This document shows positions 34,162 through 42,752 of a DNA stretch of 64,000 nt, in pieces (within the stretch, counting starts at the first letter, position 1; every line of letters begins with the position of its first letter). The notes under the pieces are model-generated. The model made no database searches and had not been told where the DNA came from. It saw nothing but the letters and a program-made list of their open reading frames with translations. Both the position numbers and the translations under genes were made by a program. This DNA is from Muribaculaceae bacterium (GTDB lineage Bacteria; Bacteroidota; Bacteroidia; Bacteroidales; Muribaculaceae), in assembly GCA_017478855.1 (NCBI GenBank), contig JAFVCX010000036.1, positions 1 through 64,000 on the forward strand. Direction: 5' to 3'.

Positions 34162-36270
34162 TTAATTGCGCAACACCAGCTGAATGACCTGCCCGCGCGA
34201 ATAGGGAGAACCGGCCGCCATGCTCTGGCTCGTCACATAACCGGCACCCGAAAAACGCACTGTGAGGCCGGCCCCTTCCAAGCGGCGTATCGCGTCGCGG
34301 GCACCCAAACCTCGCACGTCGGGCACGCCCTTGCCTGAGGGTTGGGGCTGCTTGAACACGCGTGCCTTTTTGATGCCCAAATCTTTCGTCATGCGTGCCT
34401 GTTGCCCGCCATTGGGTTTCGCATAAAGGGTGGCCACGCCGCCTTCACGCTTCACGGTGTTGCCATTGCCATCGGTTTTCACGGTGTAGTCGGGCGTTCC
34501 TCCCAACAAACCGCGTGCATACATCTTCAGAGCCACATTCTTCACCACCATGCCGCTGCTGGCTCCGGCACCACGGTTGGCACCCAGCATGAGCACAATG
34601 CAGGAATATTTAGGCTTATCATACGGGAAAAAGCCACAAAACGCCAAGCGTTTCTGCGAGCTATATTGCTTGCCTTGAATGGTATAGGCCGTGCCCGTTT
34701 TTCCGGCAATGGGCACTCGCTCATCTTGCACCCACTTGCGGGCCGTGCCACGCGAGCCCCACACCACATCGCGCATCATGATGCGCAGCTTTTGCGCGTT
34801 TTCGGGCGAGCACACCCGCTCTCGAATGTAGGTCACCGGCACAATGCTGTCGGGTGTTCCCTCGCGCGACAGTTTTTTCACCAAGTGGGGCCGCACATAT
34901 TTTCCGTCGTTGGCAATGGCGTTATACATGGCCAGTGTGCTCAGCGGCGGTATGAGTGTTGAGTAGCCAAAGGCCATTCGGGTGAGGGCCACACGGTCGG
35001 CGCGGGTGCGGCCCAGCCGCTGAATGATGGGCGTTTGCTCGCCGGCAATGCCGCTATTGATGGGTTCAAAGAAACCCAGCCCCTCCAAGCGGTCGCGGAA
35101 TTTGCCGGGGTCGGCGGCATACTTCTGCACAATGATGCGCGACATGCCAATGTTTGACGACGTTTCGATGATTTGGCGCGGGGTGAGCTGCGCTCCGCCA
35201 TGAGGATCCTTGATGGCGCGACCCTCATAAATCCAAGTGGTGCCCGTGACCATGGGCTTGTCAATATCTTTCACGATGCCGTCTTCAAGGGCAATCATCA
35301 TCGAGATGGGTTTCATCACCGAACCCGGCTCATAGCCCAAAACGGCATGGTTGCGCCCTTCGGCATAATCGCCGGTAATCTTGTTGCGTGTCAAGTTGCT
35401 GATAGCCTTAATCTCGCCCGTGGCCACCTCCATAAGCACGCAAGTGCCCCACTCGGCCTCGGTTTCTCGGCACATGTTGTAGAGCTCGGTTTCCACAATG
35501 TCTTGCAAGGTCACATTGATGGTTGTGGTGATGTCATATCCCGGCACGGCAGGCACTTGCTCCACGGGAATGATGCGGTTATTGAGTTGCAAGCTATGTG
35601 CCTCACCCGGAATGCCATAGAGCAACGAGTCGAGCGCTTTTTCAAGGCCGGCGCGGCCGCGCATATAGGGGTCGTCTATCGTTTTGGCCACCGTGTCAAA
35701 CCGTGTTTTGGCCACGATGCCTATGCTGCGCGAAGCCATTGACCCGTAGGGTTTGCTGCGCTTCACTTCACTCTCATAATACAAGCCATTTTTATTCTTG
35801 GCCAACTTAAAGAAGGGGAACGTTTTGAGCCTCACCCATTCGCCATGAGTGAGCTGGCGGCGCAGCAAGCGGTAACTGTGGCTTTTTTTGTTGTGATAGG
35901 CATCGAGCAGCTCGGCTCGCCATTGCTCGGCCGTGCGCGACGGCTCAAAAACCGCCATCGAGTCGCTCAAAGCGGGCAAAGAAGCCATGAAAATCGAGTC
36001 GTTGATGCCCGTCGATTTTCCATCGATTCTCACGGTGTAGTAATGCAGATTGGCGGTCAGCACGGTGCCGTTGTCGGCAAGGAGTTTTCCTCGTTCCGGC
36101 TCCACTTCTGTCACTTTGTTGATAACGCTGTCGGCCTTAGCATTCCAGCTACTGGCCTGCACCACTGTGGTCTTGAACATGCTGAAGACGATGGCGCTGG
36201 CAAACACGAGCATGAGAAACACCACCAGCGAGTAGCGCAGCAAGATGAATTTTTTGTTGGTTTCTTTCAT
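34162..36270 (-). CDS. ftsI: Division-specific penicillin-binding protein (PBP3/FtsI) with PASTA domain
   Basis: Septal transpeptidase that cross-links peptidoglycan with FtsW; 702 residues, longer than E. coli FtsI. Membrane anchor at residues about 13-31. Class B PBP dimerisation domain about 55-230. Transpeptidase domain with Ser317-x-x-Lys320 (GSVMKP), Ser371-x-Asn373 (TSSNIG) and Lys524-Thr-Gly (GKTGTAY). The C-terminal 55 residues are a single PASTA domain (VPDVRGLGARDAIRRLEGAG), which in other bacteria binds cell wall or beta-lactams. It overlaps ftsL by 4 bp (ATGA) and precedes murE. Call is firm. Confidence 0.95.
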   Translation of the reverse strand: MKETNKKFILLRYSLVVFLMLVFASAIVFSMFKTTVVQASSWNAKADSVINKVTEVEPERGKLLADNGTVLTANLHYYTVRIDGKSTGINDSIFMASLPALSDSMAVFEPSRTAEQWRAELLDAYHNKKSHSYRLLRRQLTHGEWVRLKTFPFFKLAKNKNGLYYESEVKRSKPYGSMASRSIGIVAKTRFDTVAKTIDDPYMRGRAGLEKALDSLLYGIPGEAHSLQLNNRIIPVEQVPAVPGYDITTTINVTLQDIVETELYNMCRETEAEWGTCVLMEVATGEIKAISNLTRNKITGDYAEGRNHAVLGYEPGSVMKPISMMIALEDGIVKDIDKPMVTGTTWIYEGRAIKDPHGGAQLTPRQIIETSSNIGMSRIIVQKYAADPGKFRDRLEGLGFFEPINSGIAGEQTPIIQRLGRTRADRVALTRMAFGYSTLIPPLSTLAMYNAIANDGKYVRPHLVKKLSREGTPDSIVPVTYIRERVCSPENAQKLRIMMRDVVWGSRGTARKWVQDERVPIAGKTGTAYTIQGKQYSSQKRLAFCGFFPYDKPKYSCIVLMLGANRGAGASSGMVVKNVALKMYARGLLGGTPDYTVKTDGNGNTVKREGGVATLYAKPNGGQQARMTKDLGIKKARVFKQPQPSGKGVPDVRGLGARDAIRRLEGAGLTVRFSGAGYVTSQSMAAGSPYSRGQVIQLVLRN

Positions 36271-36647
36271 TTTATTAGACGATAAGGTGGTTGTTCGGGT
36301 GCGTTCAAATCGATGTGCATGGTATCCACAAGAGCCTTCATTTGGCTTTCACGAATCATTGAGTTGTATTTTGCGCTCGCACTCACACAATCGGTCTTGG
36401 CGTTGTCAAGATCCTCTTTGAGCACGATGATGTCGTTCTGATAGGTTTGGCACACATATTTGTTGCTGATGTACATGAGCACCATCACCGTGGCGGCAAT
36501 CACATAGACGGCATTGCGCTTAAAAAAGTCCCACGACAAGAACGAGCGTCCCTGCACCACGCCCTTCACGGCACGGCGGGCGTTGCTTTTCTTGCTGCGG
36601 TTTCGCGATGTGGTTTTCTCTGTTGTTGTGGTTTTCTCGTCGTCCAT
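36267..36647 (-). CDS. ftsL: FtsL-like cell division protein
   Basis: Small bitopic protein of 126 residues. A basic Thr/Lys/Arg-rich cytoplasmic tail (about 1-40) precedes one membrane segment (about 45-62, AVYVIAATVMVLMYIS). A short periplasmic coiled coil follows (NDIIVLKEDLDNAKTDC). This topology and the place between rsmH and ftsI fit FtsL, the organiser of the FtsQLB complex. Sequence conservation is too low for a motif-based call. Its stop overlaps the ftsI start (ATGA). Confidence 0.82.
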   Translation of the reverse strand: MDDEKTTTTEKTTSRNRSKKSNARRAVKGVVQGRSFLSWDFFKRNAVYVIAATVMVLMYISNKYVCQTYQNDIIVLKEDLDNAKTDCVSASAKYNSMIRESQMKALVDTMHIDLNAPEQPPYRLIK

Positions 36648-36656
36648 AGCGTTGCG

Positions 36657-37571
36657 TTATTGTTGTTTCTTTTGTCCCACGCGCAGTTTGGCGCTGCGGG
36701 CGCGGGGATTGCGTGCCACCTCTTCGTCGGTGGGCACAATCACCTTGTTGTTGATGGGTTCAATGAGCGACTGCACGCGACCATAGAAGTCTTTCTGCAC
36801 CATACCCTCAATGTTGCCGCTGCGCATGAAATTTTTCACCAGCCGGTCTTCGAGCGAGTGGTAGGTGATGACCACCAGCCGGCCTCCCGGCTTGAGCACG
36901 TGCAGCGACTGCACCAGCAGCCGTTTCAGGGCATCAATCTCATGATTCACCTCGATGCGCAAGGCCTGAAACACTTGTGCCAGCTCCTTTTTCTCCTGCG
37001 TGGGGCGAATGTGTGGCTTCACCACATCGATGAGCTGCAACGTGGTGGCGATGTCGCGGTTGGCACGAGCCTTGACTATGGCGGCGGCAAGGCGGCGGCT
37101 TTGCTTGAGTTCGCCGTAGAGGAAAAACAGCTGTGCCAGCTGCTCCTCGGTGTAGGTGGCTATCACCTCGCGGGCGTTGATGCCGCCGGCCCTGTTCATG
37201 CGCATGTCGAGCTCGCCATCAAACCTGAAGGAGAAGCCGCGCTCACTGTCGTCGAAGTGGTGAAACGACACGCCGAGGTCGGCCATGATGCCATCCACCT
37301 GCTTCACGCCATAGTAGCGCATGAAGTTGCTCAAATAGGCAAAATTGCTCAAAACAAAGGTGAATCGCTGGTCGTCGATGCGGTTGCGCCATGCGTCGAT
37401 GTCGCGATCCATGCCATAGAGGTGCCCCAGTGGCGACAGGCGTTCCATGATGGCACGGCTATGACCGCCACCGCCAAAGGTGACATCCACATAGGTGCCA
37501 TCGGGGTGAATGTTCAGCCCTTCTATGCTCTGCTCAAGCAATGCCGGTATGTGATAAACCTGCTGATTCAT
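36657..37571 (-). CDS. rsmH: 16S rRNA (cytosine1402-N4)-methyltransferase RsmH
   Basis: S-adenosylmethionine-dependent enzyme (formerly MraW) that methylates N4 of C1402 in 16S rRNA, near the P site; 304 residues, normal length. Motifs: YHIPALLEQSIEGL at the N-terminus, TYVDVTFGGGGHSRAI (SAM-binding loop), GIMADLGVSFHHFDD, RGFSFRFDGELDMRM and VVITYHSLEDRLVK. It is the first gene of the division cluster, 9 bp before ftsL. The usual neighbour mraZ is missing: the 256 bp upstream contain no mraZ-like frame and the next gene is a radical SAM protein. Confidence 0.96.
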   Translation of the reverse strand: MNQQVYHIPALLEQSIEGLNIHPDGTYVDVTFGGGGHSRAIMERLSPLGHLYGMDRDIDAWRNRIDDQRFTFVLSNFAYLSNFMRYYGVKQVDGIMADLGVSFHHFDDSERGFSFRFDGELDMRMNRAGGINAREVIATYTEEQLAQLFFLYGELKQSRRLAAAIVKARANRDIATTLQLIDVVKPHIRPTQEKKELAQVFQALRIEVNHEIDALKRLLVQSLHVLKPGGRLVVITYHSLEDRLVKNFMRSGNIEGMVQKDFYGRVQSLIEPINNKVIVPTDEEVARNPRARSAKLRVGQKKQQ

Positions 37572-37618
37572 GACTTGCGACCTCCATGCCGTTTTTGTGT
37601 ACTCTTGTTTTGACGGTG

Positions 37619-37652
37619 TAAAGGTACAAAGAAAATCCCGATAATTTACAAA
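37619..37652 (-). promoter_or_regulatory. Candidate promoter of the division and cell wall cluster
   Basis: Minus-strand TTTG (37652-37649), 22 bp, TACCTTTA (37626-37619). The -7 box differs from consensus at its last base and the spacer is 2-3 bp long, so it is weaker than the other promoters in this window. It lies 48 bp before the rsmH ATG, in an AT-rich stretch. Confidence 0.4.
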
Positions 37653-37776
37653 CCGAAATTTCGTTTTCTAAACTTTTTCAAAAAAAGTTATTAACAACCC
37701 CCTCTTCTTCTGTCGTCGAGGGATTGGAAATCAGTCAAAATTATCTCCTGCGGCAAATTTACAGTCGCAAACAATC

Positions 37777-37802
37777 AGGGAGAGCCATGCAGACCTCTCC
37801 CT
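37777..37802 (-). terminator. Hairpin downstream of the radical SAM gene
   Basis: Eight-bp perfect arms (AGGGAGAG at 37777-37784 and CTCTCCCT at 37795-37802) with a 10-nt loop lie 25 bp past the radical SAM stop. Only a weak T-containing stretch follows on the minus strand, so it may end transcription poorly or act as an mRNA 3' stabiliser. Confidence 0.45.
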
Positions 37803-37827
37803 GCCCCTGTCAGAGGGCTTTTTGAGC

Positions 37828-38607
37828 TTAGTTTACTTGCACATGGATGCCCGTGGCGGCCTCGATGCGATGGCCTATCGCTTGCAGCTCTTCCATGGGC
37901 ACTTTTTCAAGCTGTTGAGCCGGAGTGGCGCGGTCAATCGAATAAATCATGATTTCGGTGGGCGCAATTTCTTTGTAGGCCCCAATCAAGGCGTTCACCT
38001 CGGCATCGGTGGTATTGTCGATGCGCTTGCCTTCCCACTCGCCGCGCAGCATCATCGTCTGCACGATGCACTTGCCTTGATATTGCTTCAGGTCTTCAAT
38101 CACCACCACGGGGAGCAGCGAGGGGTGTTGCGGCCGGTTGAGCGCGCGCATGGTGGCGGCGATGGCCGAGTCGAGTTTGAGAATGTTGTTATCCACAGCA
38201 AGCAGCGCTTTTTTCACGTCGGCACGTCCGGCCGTGGTGGCATTGCTCAAAACGCTCACCTTTGCCATGGGGTAGAACTCGTTGCGCAACTCAAGCACAT
38301 CATGCACCACCTCGGCAAACTTGGGATGCAGCGTAGGCTCACCATTGCCCGAAAAAGTGATGACATCGAGCTGTTCGCCGGCCTCTTTCATGGCTTTGAG
38401 CTTGCGGCGCAGGCCTTTTCTCACGGCTTCGCGCGTGGGCACGCCGTCGGTGCCCGGCCCCTGCGCGTTAAAGCCCGCCTCACAATAGAGACAGTCGAAA
38501 GAACAGATTTTACCGTCATTTGGCATCAGGTTGATTCCCAGCGAGATGCCGAGCCTGCGACTGTGAATGGGGCCAAATATGGTGCTGTGAAAAAGTACTG
38601 TTTGCAT
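37828..38607 (-). CDS. Radical SAM protein
   Basis: Iron-sulfur enzyme of 259 residues that should use S-adenosylmethionine to start radical chemistry. The cluster ligands sit in CSFDCLYCEAG, the CxxxCxxC motif. The GNGEPTLHPKF segment is the SAM-binding GGE-type motif. The N-terminus (STIFGPIHSRRLGISLGINL) and overall length resemble Bacteroidales radical SAM proteins near the wyosine- or YfkA-like groups, but I cannot name the reaction. There is no C-terminal auxiliary cluster. The gene stands alone, 3 bp after the glycosyltransferase gene stops, and is probably co-transcribed with it. Confidence 0.8.
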   Translation of the reverse strand: MQTVLFHSTIFGPIHSRRLGISLGINLMPNDGKICSFDCLYCEAGFNAQGPGTDGVPTREAVRKGLRRKLKAMKEAGEQLDVITFSGNGEPTLHPKFAEVVHDVLELRNEFYPMAKVSVLSNATTAGRADVKKALLAVDNNILKLDSAIAATMRALNRPQHPSLLPVVVIEDLKQYQGKCIVQTMMLRGEWEGKRIDNTTDAEVNALIGAYKEIAPTEIMIYSIDRATPAQQLEKVPMEELQAIGHRIEAATGIHVQVN

Positions 38608-38610
38608 TTG

Positions 38611-39849
38611 TTATTGTTTTTTCGTTATTAGTTCCTTAAAAAGTTCCATAAAGCGAGCCGCCACAATGGGCGCGTCGAAGCGGGCGGCCACCGTGTCGTG
38701 CAGCACTTGGCGCGATAGGGTGGCTTCTGTGGCCCAAACGATGCCTCGCGCAATATCGGCCGGAGCCACCGAGCCGGTCACATAGCCGTCGTGCAGGTGG
38801 CGCACGATGTCCACCTGTCCGCCTTGCCCGGTAGTCACCGGCACACAGCCGCAGGCCATGCCCTCGGCCAGCGTGTAGCCAAACGACTCGTAGCGCGAGG
38901 TCGACAGCACCACATCGGCGTGCCGATAAACGGTTTCCACGTCGGTCACATAGCCCAAATGCGTGTGAGCCACCGGCAGCTGCTCCAGCAGCGACTGGTC
39001 GCGCAGGTGGCCATAGAGCACCAAGTGCATGCGCTGCAACACGTCGTGCCGCTCCTGTGCCAAGTGGCGAAGGGCCGCGATGAGCAAATCCATGCCCTTC
39101 ACGGGGTCATCGAGCCGGGCGGCACCCATCACAAACACCTTGCTGCCCGGAGCCACACCATAAGGGTTGTCGGTGGCCCGATGCCAATCAAACTCTCCGG
39201 CCGCAAAGGGGTTGCCTATCACCGTCACCGGCTTGTCGCGCAGCAACGAGCTATTTTGGCAGCATGAGGCCAGCCACTGGCTCACGGCCACAAATTGCAC
39301 GGTCGTGCGGCGATAGAGCGTGGCCTTGCGAGCTTGCGTCAGCGTGGAGAGGTCGTCACCCTCGGTGCCCAGCAGGGGGCAGGCGCGGCAACGCGCGTGA
39401 TAGGCCTCGCACTCATAGGCGTGGTGGCACAGGCCGGTGCAGTTCCACATGTCGTGCATGACCCACACCAACGGTTTTCCCAGCTTGCCCAGCCGCTCCA
39501 CATCGGCCAGCGAGAGCATGCCCTGATTCACCCATCCCAGCACAATCACATCGGCCTCGCGCACCCACGGGTGGCGGCTCACGTCCAGCCCATGCGTGGC
39601 CGTGTCGATTTTGAATAACGTGTCGCGGCGGCGGCCATTACGCCAATAGATGCCCCACCGCTCGGTCAAAAAGGCCTTTTTGCGGGCAAAGGCACTGCCG
39701 GCAATGGCCACATGGTCGCCCTCGGTGCCACGGTCGGCCACCAGCATACGGGCATCCACACCCTGCTGCCGCAAAGCGGCGGCCAGCCGACTCGATGCAA
39801 TGGCCGCGCCACCCAAGTGGTCGCTGCGGTTGATGATGACAACTCTCAT
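38611..39849 (-). CDS. Glycosyltransferase family 4-like protein
   Basis: Retaining glycosyltransferase of 412 residues with a GT-B fold. The start is the ATG at 39849 (MRVVIINRSDHLGGAAIASSRLA); the frame extends to 39960 but the extension lacks homology. The N-domain has the GGAAIASSRLAAALRQQG helix and the WVMHDMWNCTGLCHH segment; a Cys-rich loop (CHHAYECEAYHARCRAC) may bind metal, as in related Bacteroidales enzymes. The C-domain has KVFVMGAARLDDPVKGMD and STSRYESFGYTLAEGMACG, the donor-binding E-x7-E type motif. Acceptor and donor are unknown; likely a surface polysaccharide. Confidence 0.85.
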   Translation of the reverse strand: MRVVIINRSDHLGGAAIASSRLAAALRQQGVDARMLVADRGTEGDHVAIAGSAFARKKAFLTERWGIYWRNGRRRDTLFKIDTATHGLDVSRHPWVREADVIVLGWVNQGMLSLADVERLGKLGKPLVWVMHDMWNCTGLCHHAYECEAYHARCRACPLLGTEGDDLSTLTQARKATLYRRTTVQFVAVSQWLASCCQNSSLLRDKPVTVIGNPFAAGEFDWHRATDNPYGVAPGSKVFVMGAARLDDPVKGMDLLIAALRHLAQERHDVLQRMHLVLYGHLRDQSLLEQLPVAHTHLGYVTDVETVYRHADVVLSTSRYESFGYTLAEGMACGCVPVTTGQGGQVDIVRHLHDGYVTGSVAPADIARGIVWATEATLSRQVLHDTVAARFDAPIVAARFMELFKELITKKQ

Positions 39850-39874
39850 GGTTCTCGCTCTCAAAAAATAAGGG

Positions 39875-40390
39875 TTATCGCAGGTTGAGTTCTTGCAGAA
39901 GTTCGGCCACATCGGCCCGCGAGAGGGTGCGCCGCTGTTTGAGCTGGGCGGCAAAAGCACTTATGGCATGGCGTATGTCGGCATTTGAAAACACACGCAT
40001 CAGGTAGCTATACGACTTATCGAAAAGTGGCTCCACCTCGTCGCGGTCGAGCTGGCACAGGGCTTGCCCGTCGGCCACGGCGGCATTGAGCAGTTCGGTG
40101 CGCTGCTTACGGTCGAGCACGCCACGGTCGAGCACCATTTTGCGGCACAACGTGTTGGCTATGGCCAGCCCCATCTGCACCTGATAGTGGCCATAGATGT
40201 GATGCCACGAGCGGCTGGCCTCCACACGCGGATTGCCGGCAAAATAGAAGTCGGGCGCGAACCTGATGCAGTCGAGCCCCTCGGCATCGAGGGTCACCTC
40301 GGTAAACAAGTCCTCGGCATCAAATATCGACAGTCCCACGGCCATTCCGGCCACACCATAGCATTTATCGTCCTCACTGCGGTATTTCAT
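39875..40390 (-). CDS. Conserved hypothetical protein
   Basis: Soluble protein of 171 residues, not recognised. The N-terminal part is mixed strand and helix (CYGVAGMAVGLSIFDAEDLF, ASRSWHHIYGHYQVQMGLA). The C-terminal third is helical and ends in a short helix-turn-helix-like segment (TLSRADVAELLQELNLR). There is no signal peptide or membrane segment. It lies 12 bp after the RNase H gene and 25 bp before the glycosyltransferase gene, on the same strand, so it is probably in the same transcript. Base composition is like its neighbours. No function is proposed. Confidence 0.75.
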   Translation of the reverse strand: MKYRSEDDKCYGVAGMAVGLSIFDAEDLFTEVTLDAEGLDCIRFAPDFYFAGNPRVEASRSWHHIYGHYQVQMGLAIANTLCRKMVLDRGVLDRKQRTELLNAAVADGQALCQLDRDEVEPLFDKSYSYLMRVFSNADIRHAISAFAAQLKQRRTLSRADVAELLQELNLR

Positions 40391-40402
40391 CTTTTCTTTC
40401 TC

Positions 40403-41050
40403 TTATTTTCGTCCAAAGTCGGCAGGGATTTCGCCCCACTCGGCCGTGTTCCATTTCAGCACACGATTGGCCGGTGTGTGGCTGGCCAGCCACGCCTCGG
40501 CGCGTGCTATCAGTTCAAACAAATATTCATTTCTCGCCGTGCGGGCCAGCTTGCTCTTGCACTTGCGGTCGCGCACCCACGCCAGCGCCGTGCGGCTGTC
40601 GCTATAGATGGCCGTGTGGTCGTTGCCCTGCCGGTGAAAAAGCGCCAGCGCGTGCACCACGGCCAGAAATTCGCCCACGTTGTTGGTCGCGTCGGCAAAC
40701 GGCCCCTGATGAAACAGCTCGGCTCCCGTGGGCACGTCCACGCCACGATACTCCATCACACCCGGATTGCCGCTGCAAGCGCCATCCACCGCTATGCTGT
40801 CGCGCACAATCTCCGGAATAGCCTCATAGTTAATCATTTCGCGCGAGCCGCTGGCAATGGCGCGGAGCACGGCGGCCGCCGTGTCATCGCCCTCACGAAA
40901 GGCTCGCACGGCTTCTTCTTGCGTGGCAAACGATTTGTAGCGGGCACCCGGATAACCCTTCACTCGTGCCTCGCATTCTTCCCACGTGTTGCACACTCCC
41001 GGCTCGGAACCCGTCCACACCACATACCATTTTACTCGGTTATTAGCCAT
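40403..41050 (-). CDS. rnhA: Ribonuclease H with viroplasmin-like N-terminal domain
   Basis: Cytoplasmic nuclease cutting RNA in RNA-DNA hybrids; about 215 residues. The N-terminal 45 residues (KWYVVWTGSEPGVCNTWEEC) are the hybrid-binding viroplasmin-like domain. The catalytic domain keeps the four acidic residues: Asp in IAVDGACSGNPG, Glu in NNVGEFLAVVHAL, Asp in IYSDSRTALAWV, and Asp near the C-terminus (WGEIPADFGRK). Two in-frame ATGs, at 41056 and 41050, differ by two residues; the second gives MANNRVKWYVVW and is preferred. A long leader with a terminator-like hairpin may lie upstream (41124-41278). Confidence 0.92.
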   Translation of the reverse strand: MANNRVKWYVVWTGSEPGVCNTWEECEARVKGYPGARYKSFATQEEAVRAFREGDDTAAAVLRAIASGSREMINYEAIPEIVRDSIAVDGACSGNPGVMEYRGVDVPTGAELFHQGPFADATNNVGEFLAVVHALALFHRQGNDHTAIYSDSRTALAWVRDRKCKSKLARTARNEYLFELIARAEAWLASHTPANRVLKWNTAEWGEIPADFGRK

Positions 41051-41123
41051 AAGCATCTATAAACAACCTACAAAGTTAACAATTAATTTCCATTCACCAC
41101 CCACGCACCTTGCTTTTGCCCTC

Positions 41124-41278
41124 AAAAACAGCGAAGATGGCTCTTCGCTTCACAGCGGCGCCATCTTCTTTTGCGGCAAGTCGTTATCTTTTCAGGCCGC
41201 GCGTTTTTGAACCGAAATTGGCATGTCTTTTCATGGCATAGCTGTGTGTTTTTATTGTTCAATTCCGGTGCAAAATTA
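41124..41278 (-). promoter_or_regulatory. Candidate leader or small RNA with terminator-like hairpin
   Basis: Minus-strand TAATTTTG (41278-41271) would start a transcript near 41264. About 120 nt later comes GCGAAGA-GCCA-TCTTCGC (41148-41131), a 7-bp stem with a 4-nt loop, then TGTTTTTG. A competing 9-bp stem uses GAAGATGGC at 41168-41160 with its complement at 41141-41133. The RNase H start is 74-80 nt further on. The layout suggests an attenuator or a short stable RNA. The plus-strand half of this 344-bp gap holds the serpin promoter region and nothing else I can identify. Confidence 0.4.
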
Positions 41279-41400
41279 GGCCCCCACTGTGCCAAAAAGT
41301 GGCATATCTCGAAAAAAAACCACCGTTTTTAGTCATTTCATGATAAGATTCCTATATTTGCAGAACTATTAATTTCATTCTTACTCAATTCAATAAAGTT

Positions 41401-42630
41401 ATGAAACTCTCTATGAAAACCAAACGGCTTGCTATGGCACTGGCCGCAAGCCTTGCGCTTCTGATAGGATTGTCGGCTTGTGACAGCAACGATGAGCCGG
41501 GAGGGGATGATTTCAATATCGAACTTACCGCTGAGGGACAAGTGGTTGTTGAGCAGGCCAATGATTTTGCCTTTAACTTGATGCGTCAAATCAACGAGGG
41601 CGAGAAGAACAACAACGTGCTGTTGTCGCCCTATAGTGCCGCCACACTCCTCTCCATGCTGGCCAATGGAGCCGCCGGCGACACGCGCGACCAAATGCTG
41701 CAAGCCTTGGGCCATGCCAACCTCGACCAGCTGAACTCTTATTACGCCAAACTGACCCGGTCGTTCAGCGGAAGCAACACGTTCATGACGGCCAACTCGC
41801 TGTGGAGCAGCAAAAACATCAGCATGAAGTCACAATATGTGAACGACTTGAAAAACTACTACCAAGCACCTCACTTCAGCATTGATTTTTCCACGGCCAC
41901 CAAGCGGATTAACAAGTGGATCAGCGACAACACCAAGGGAATGATTCCCGAAGCCATCCATGCGGACTTAACCAACCACTGCGTGTGCCTCGTGAATGCC
42001 GCTTACTTTGCCTCAAAATGGAATACAAAATTTGACCAAAAAGACACCAAAGAAGAAAATTTCATCGGAATCAATGCGTGGGAAAAGGTGCAGATGATGC
42101 ACAACGAGCAGTTTGTTTCGCGCTATGACGACGACGACCTGACTGTGGCCACCATCCCTTATCAGAACCATGCTTATAACCTCATCATTTTATTGCCTGA
42201 AAAAAGTGTGGACATCAATCAGTTTGTGAACGAGCTGACCTCAGAAAAACTGTCATACTGGCTGAGCAACCAAGTCACGGAGAAAGTGAGAGTGGGCCTG
42301 CCTTACTGGAAGATGGACTATCGCATCGATTTGATTCCCACCCTGAAACAAATGGGCATTACCGACGCTTTCAGCATGCTGAAGGCCAACTTCACACCCT
42401 CGACCGATGCTCAATGGTGTGTGAAGCTCTGCGAGCAAAACATCCTCATCAAGGTGGACGAAGAGGGAACGGTGGCCGCCGTTGAAACCCATGCCGTCGG
42501 CGGGTTCACCTCTCCGGGTCCCACCAGCCCCATTATCGTGAATCGCCCGTTTGTTTACCTGATTACCGAGAACAGCACGGGCACCATTCTTTTCGCCGGC
42601 AAGATCGTCACAATGCGAGATTTGCAGTGA
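41401..42630 (+). CDS. Serpin family lipoprotein protease inhibitor
   Basis: Suicide inhibitor of serine (or cysteine) proteases, anchored to the envelope; 409 residues. The signal peptide ends in a lipobox (IGLSAC, Cys27). The serpin fold is clear from VLLSPYSAATLLSMLANGA, LVNAAYFASKWNTKF, TIPYQNHAYNLIILLP and the C-terminal NRPFVYLITENSTGTILFAGK-type strand. The reactive loop starts EEGTVAAV, with Thr357, Ala359 and Ala360 at hinge positions P14, P12 and P11, as in inhibitory serpins. Counting from the hinge puts Thr370-Ser371 at P1-P1'. A TATATTTG box at 41353-41360 may be its -7 element. A strong terminator follows. Gut bacterial serpins can block host elastase or microbial proteases. Confidence 0.93.
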   Translation: MKLSMKTKRLAMALAASLALLIGLSACDSNDEPGGDDFNIELTAEGQVVVEQANDFAFNLMRQINEGEKNNNVLLSPYSAATLLSMLANGAAGDTRDQMLQALGHANLDQLNSYYAKLTRSFSGSNTFMTANSLWSSKNISMKSQYVNDLKNYYQAPHFSIDFSTATKRINKWISDNTKGMIPEAIHADLTNHCVCLVNAAYFASKWNTKFDQKDTKEENFIGINAWEKVQMMHNEQFVSRYDDDDLTVATIPYQNHAYNLIILLPEKSVDINQFVNELTSEKLSYWLSNQVTEKVRVGLPYWKMDYRIDLIPTLKQMGITDAFSMLKANFTPSTDAQWCVKLCEQNILIKVDEEGTVAAVETHAVGGFTSPGPTSPIIVNRPFVYLITENSTGTILFAGKIVTMRDLQ

Positions 42631-42689
42631 CCGTCGTCACTGATGCTTTTTGATTATTTGCGATAAAAAAGATTACTCTATTATAACGA

Positions 42690-42724
42690 GCGGGTGCGGC
42701 TTCAAAAAAGCCGCACCCGCTTTA
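42690..42724 (+). terminator. Intrinsic terminator of the serpin gene
   Basis: A 13-bp perfect stem (GCGGGTGCGGCTT at 42690-42702 and its complement at 42708-42720) has a 5-nt loop and is followed by TTTATT. It lies 59 bp past the serpin stop. The opposite gene ends at 42753, so the hairpin could also slow transcripts from that side. Confidence 0.9.
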
Positions 42725-42752
42725 TTGGGATATTGCTAAGTGTTCGGGAGCT

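Noticed and set aside
31222..34338. Long open frames on the plus strand opposite mraY and murE (about 480 and 540 codons).
   Set aside because: They are antisense to genes with full Mur-family motifs, have His-rich low-complexity translations, and match no family I recognise. Codon bias of GC-rich genes opens the opposite strand.
37803..37823. GC-rich short hairpin with TTTTT on the plus strand.
   Set aside because: No plus-strand gene ends near it and the stem is only about four to five pairs, so chance is likely.
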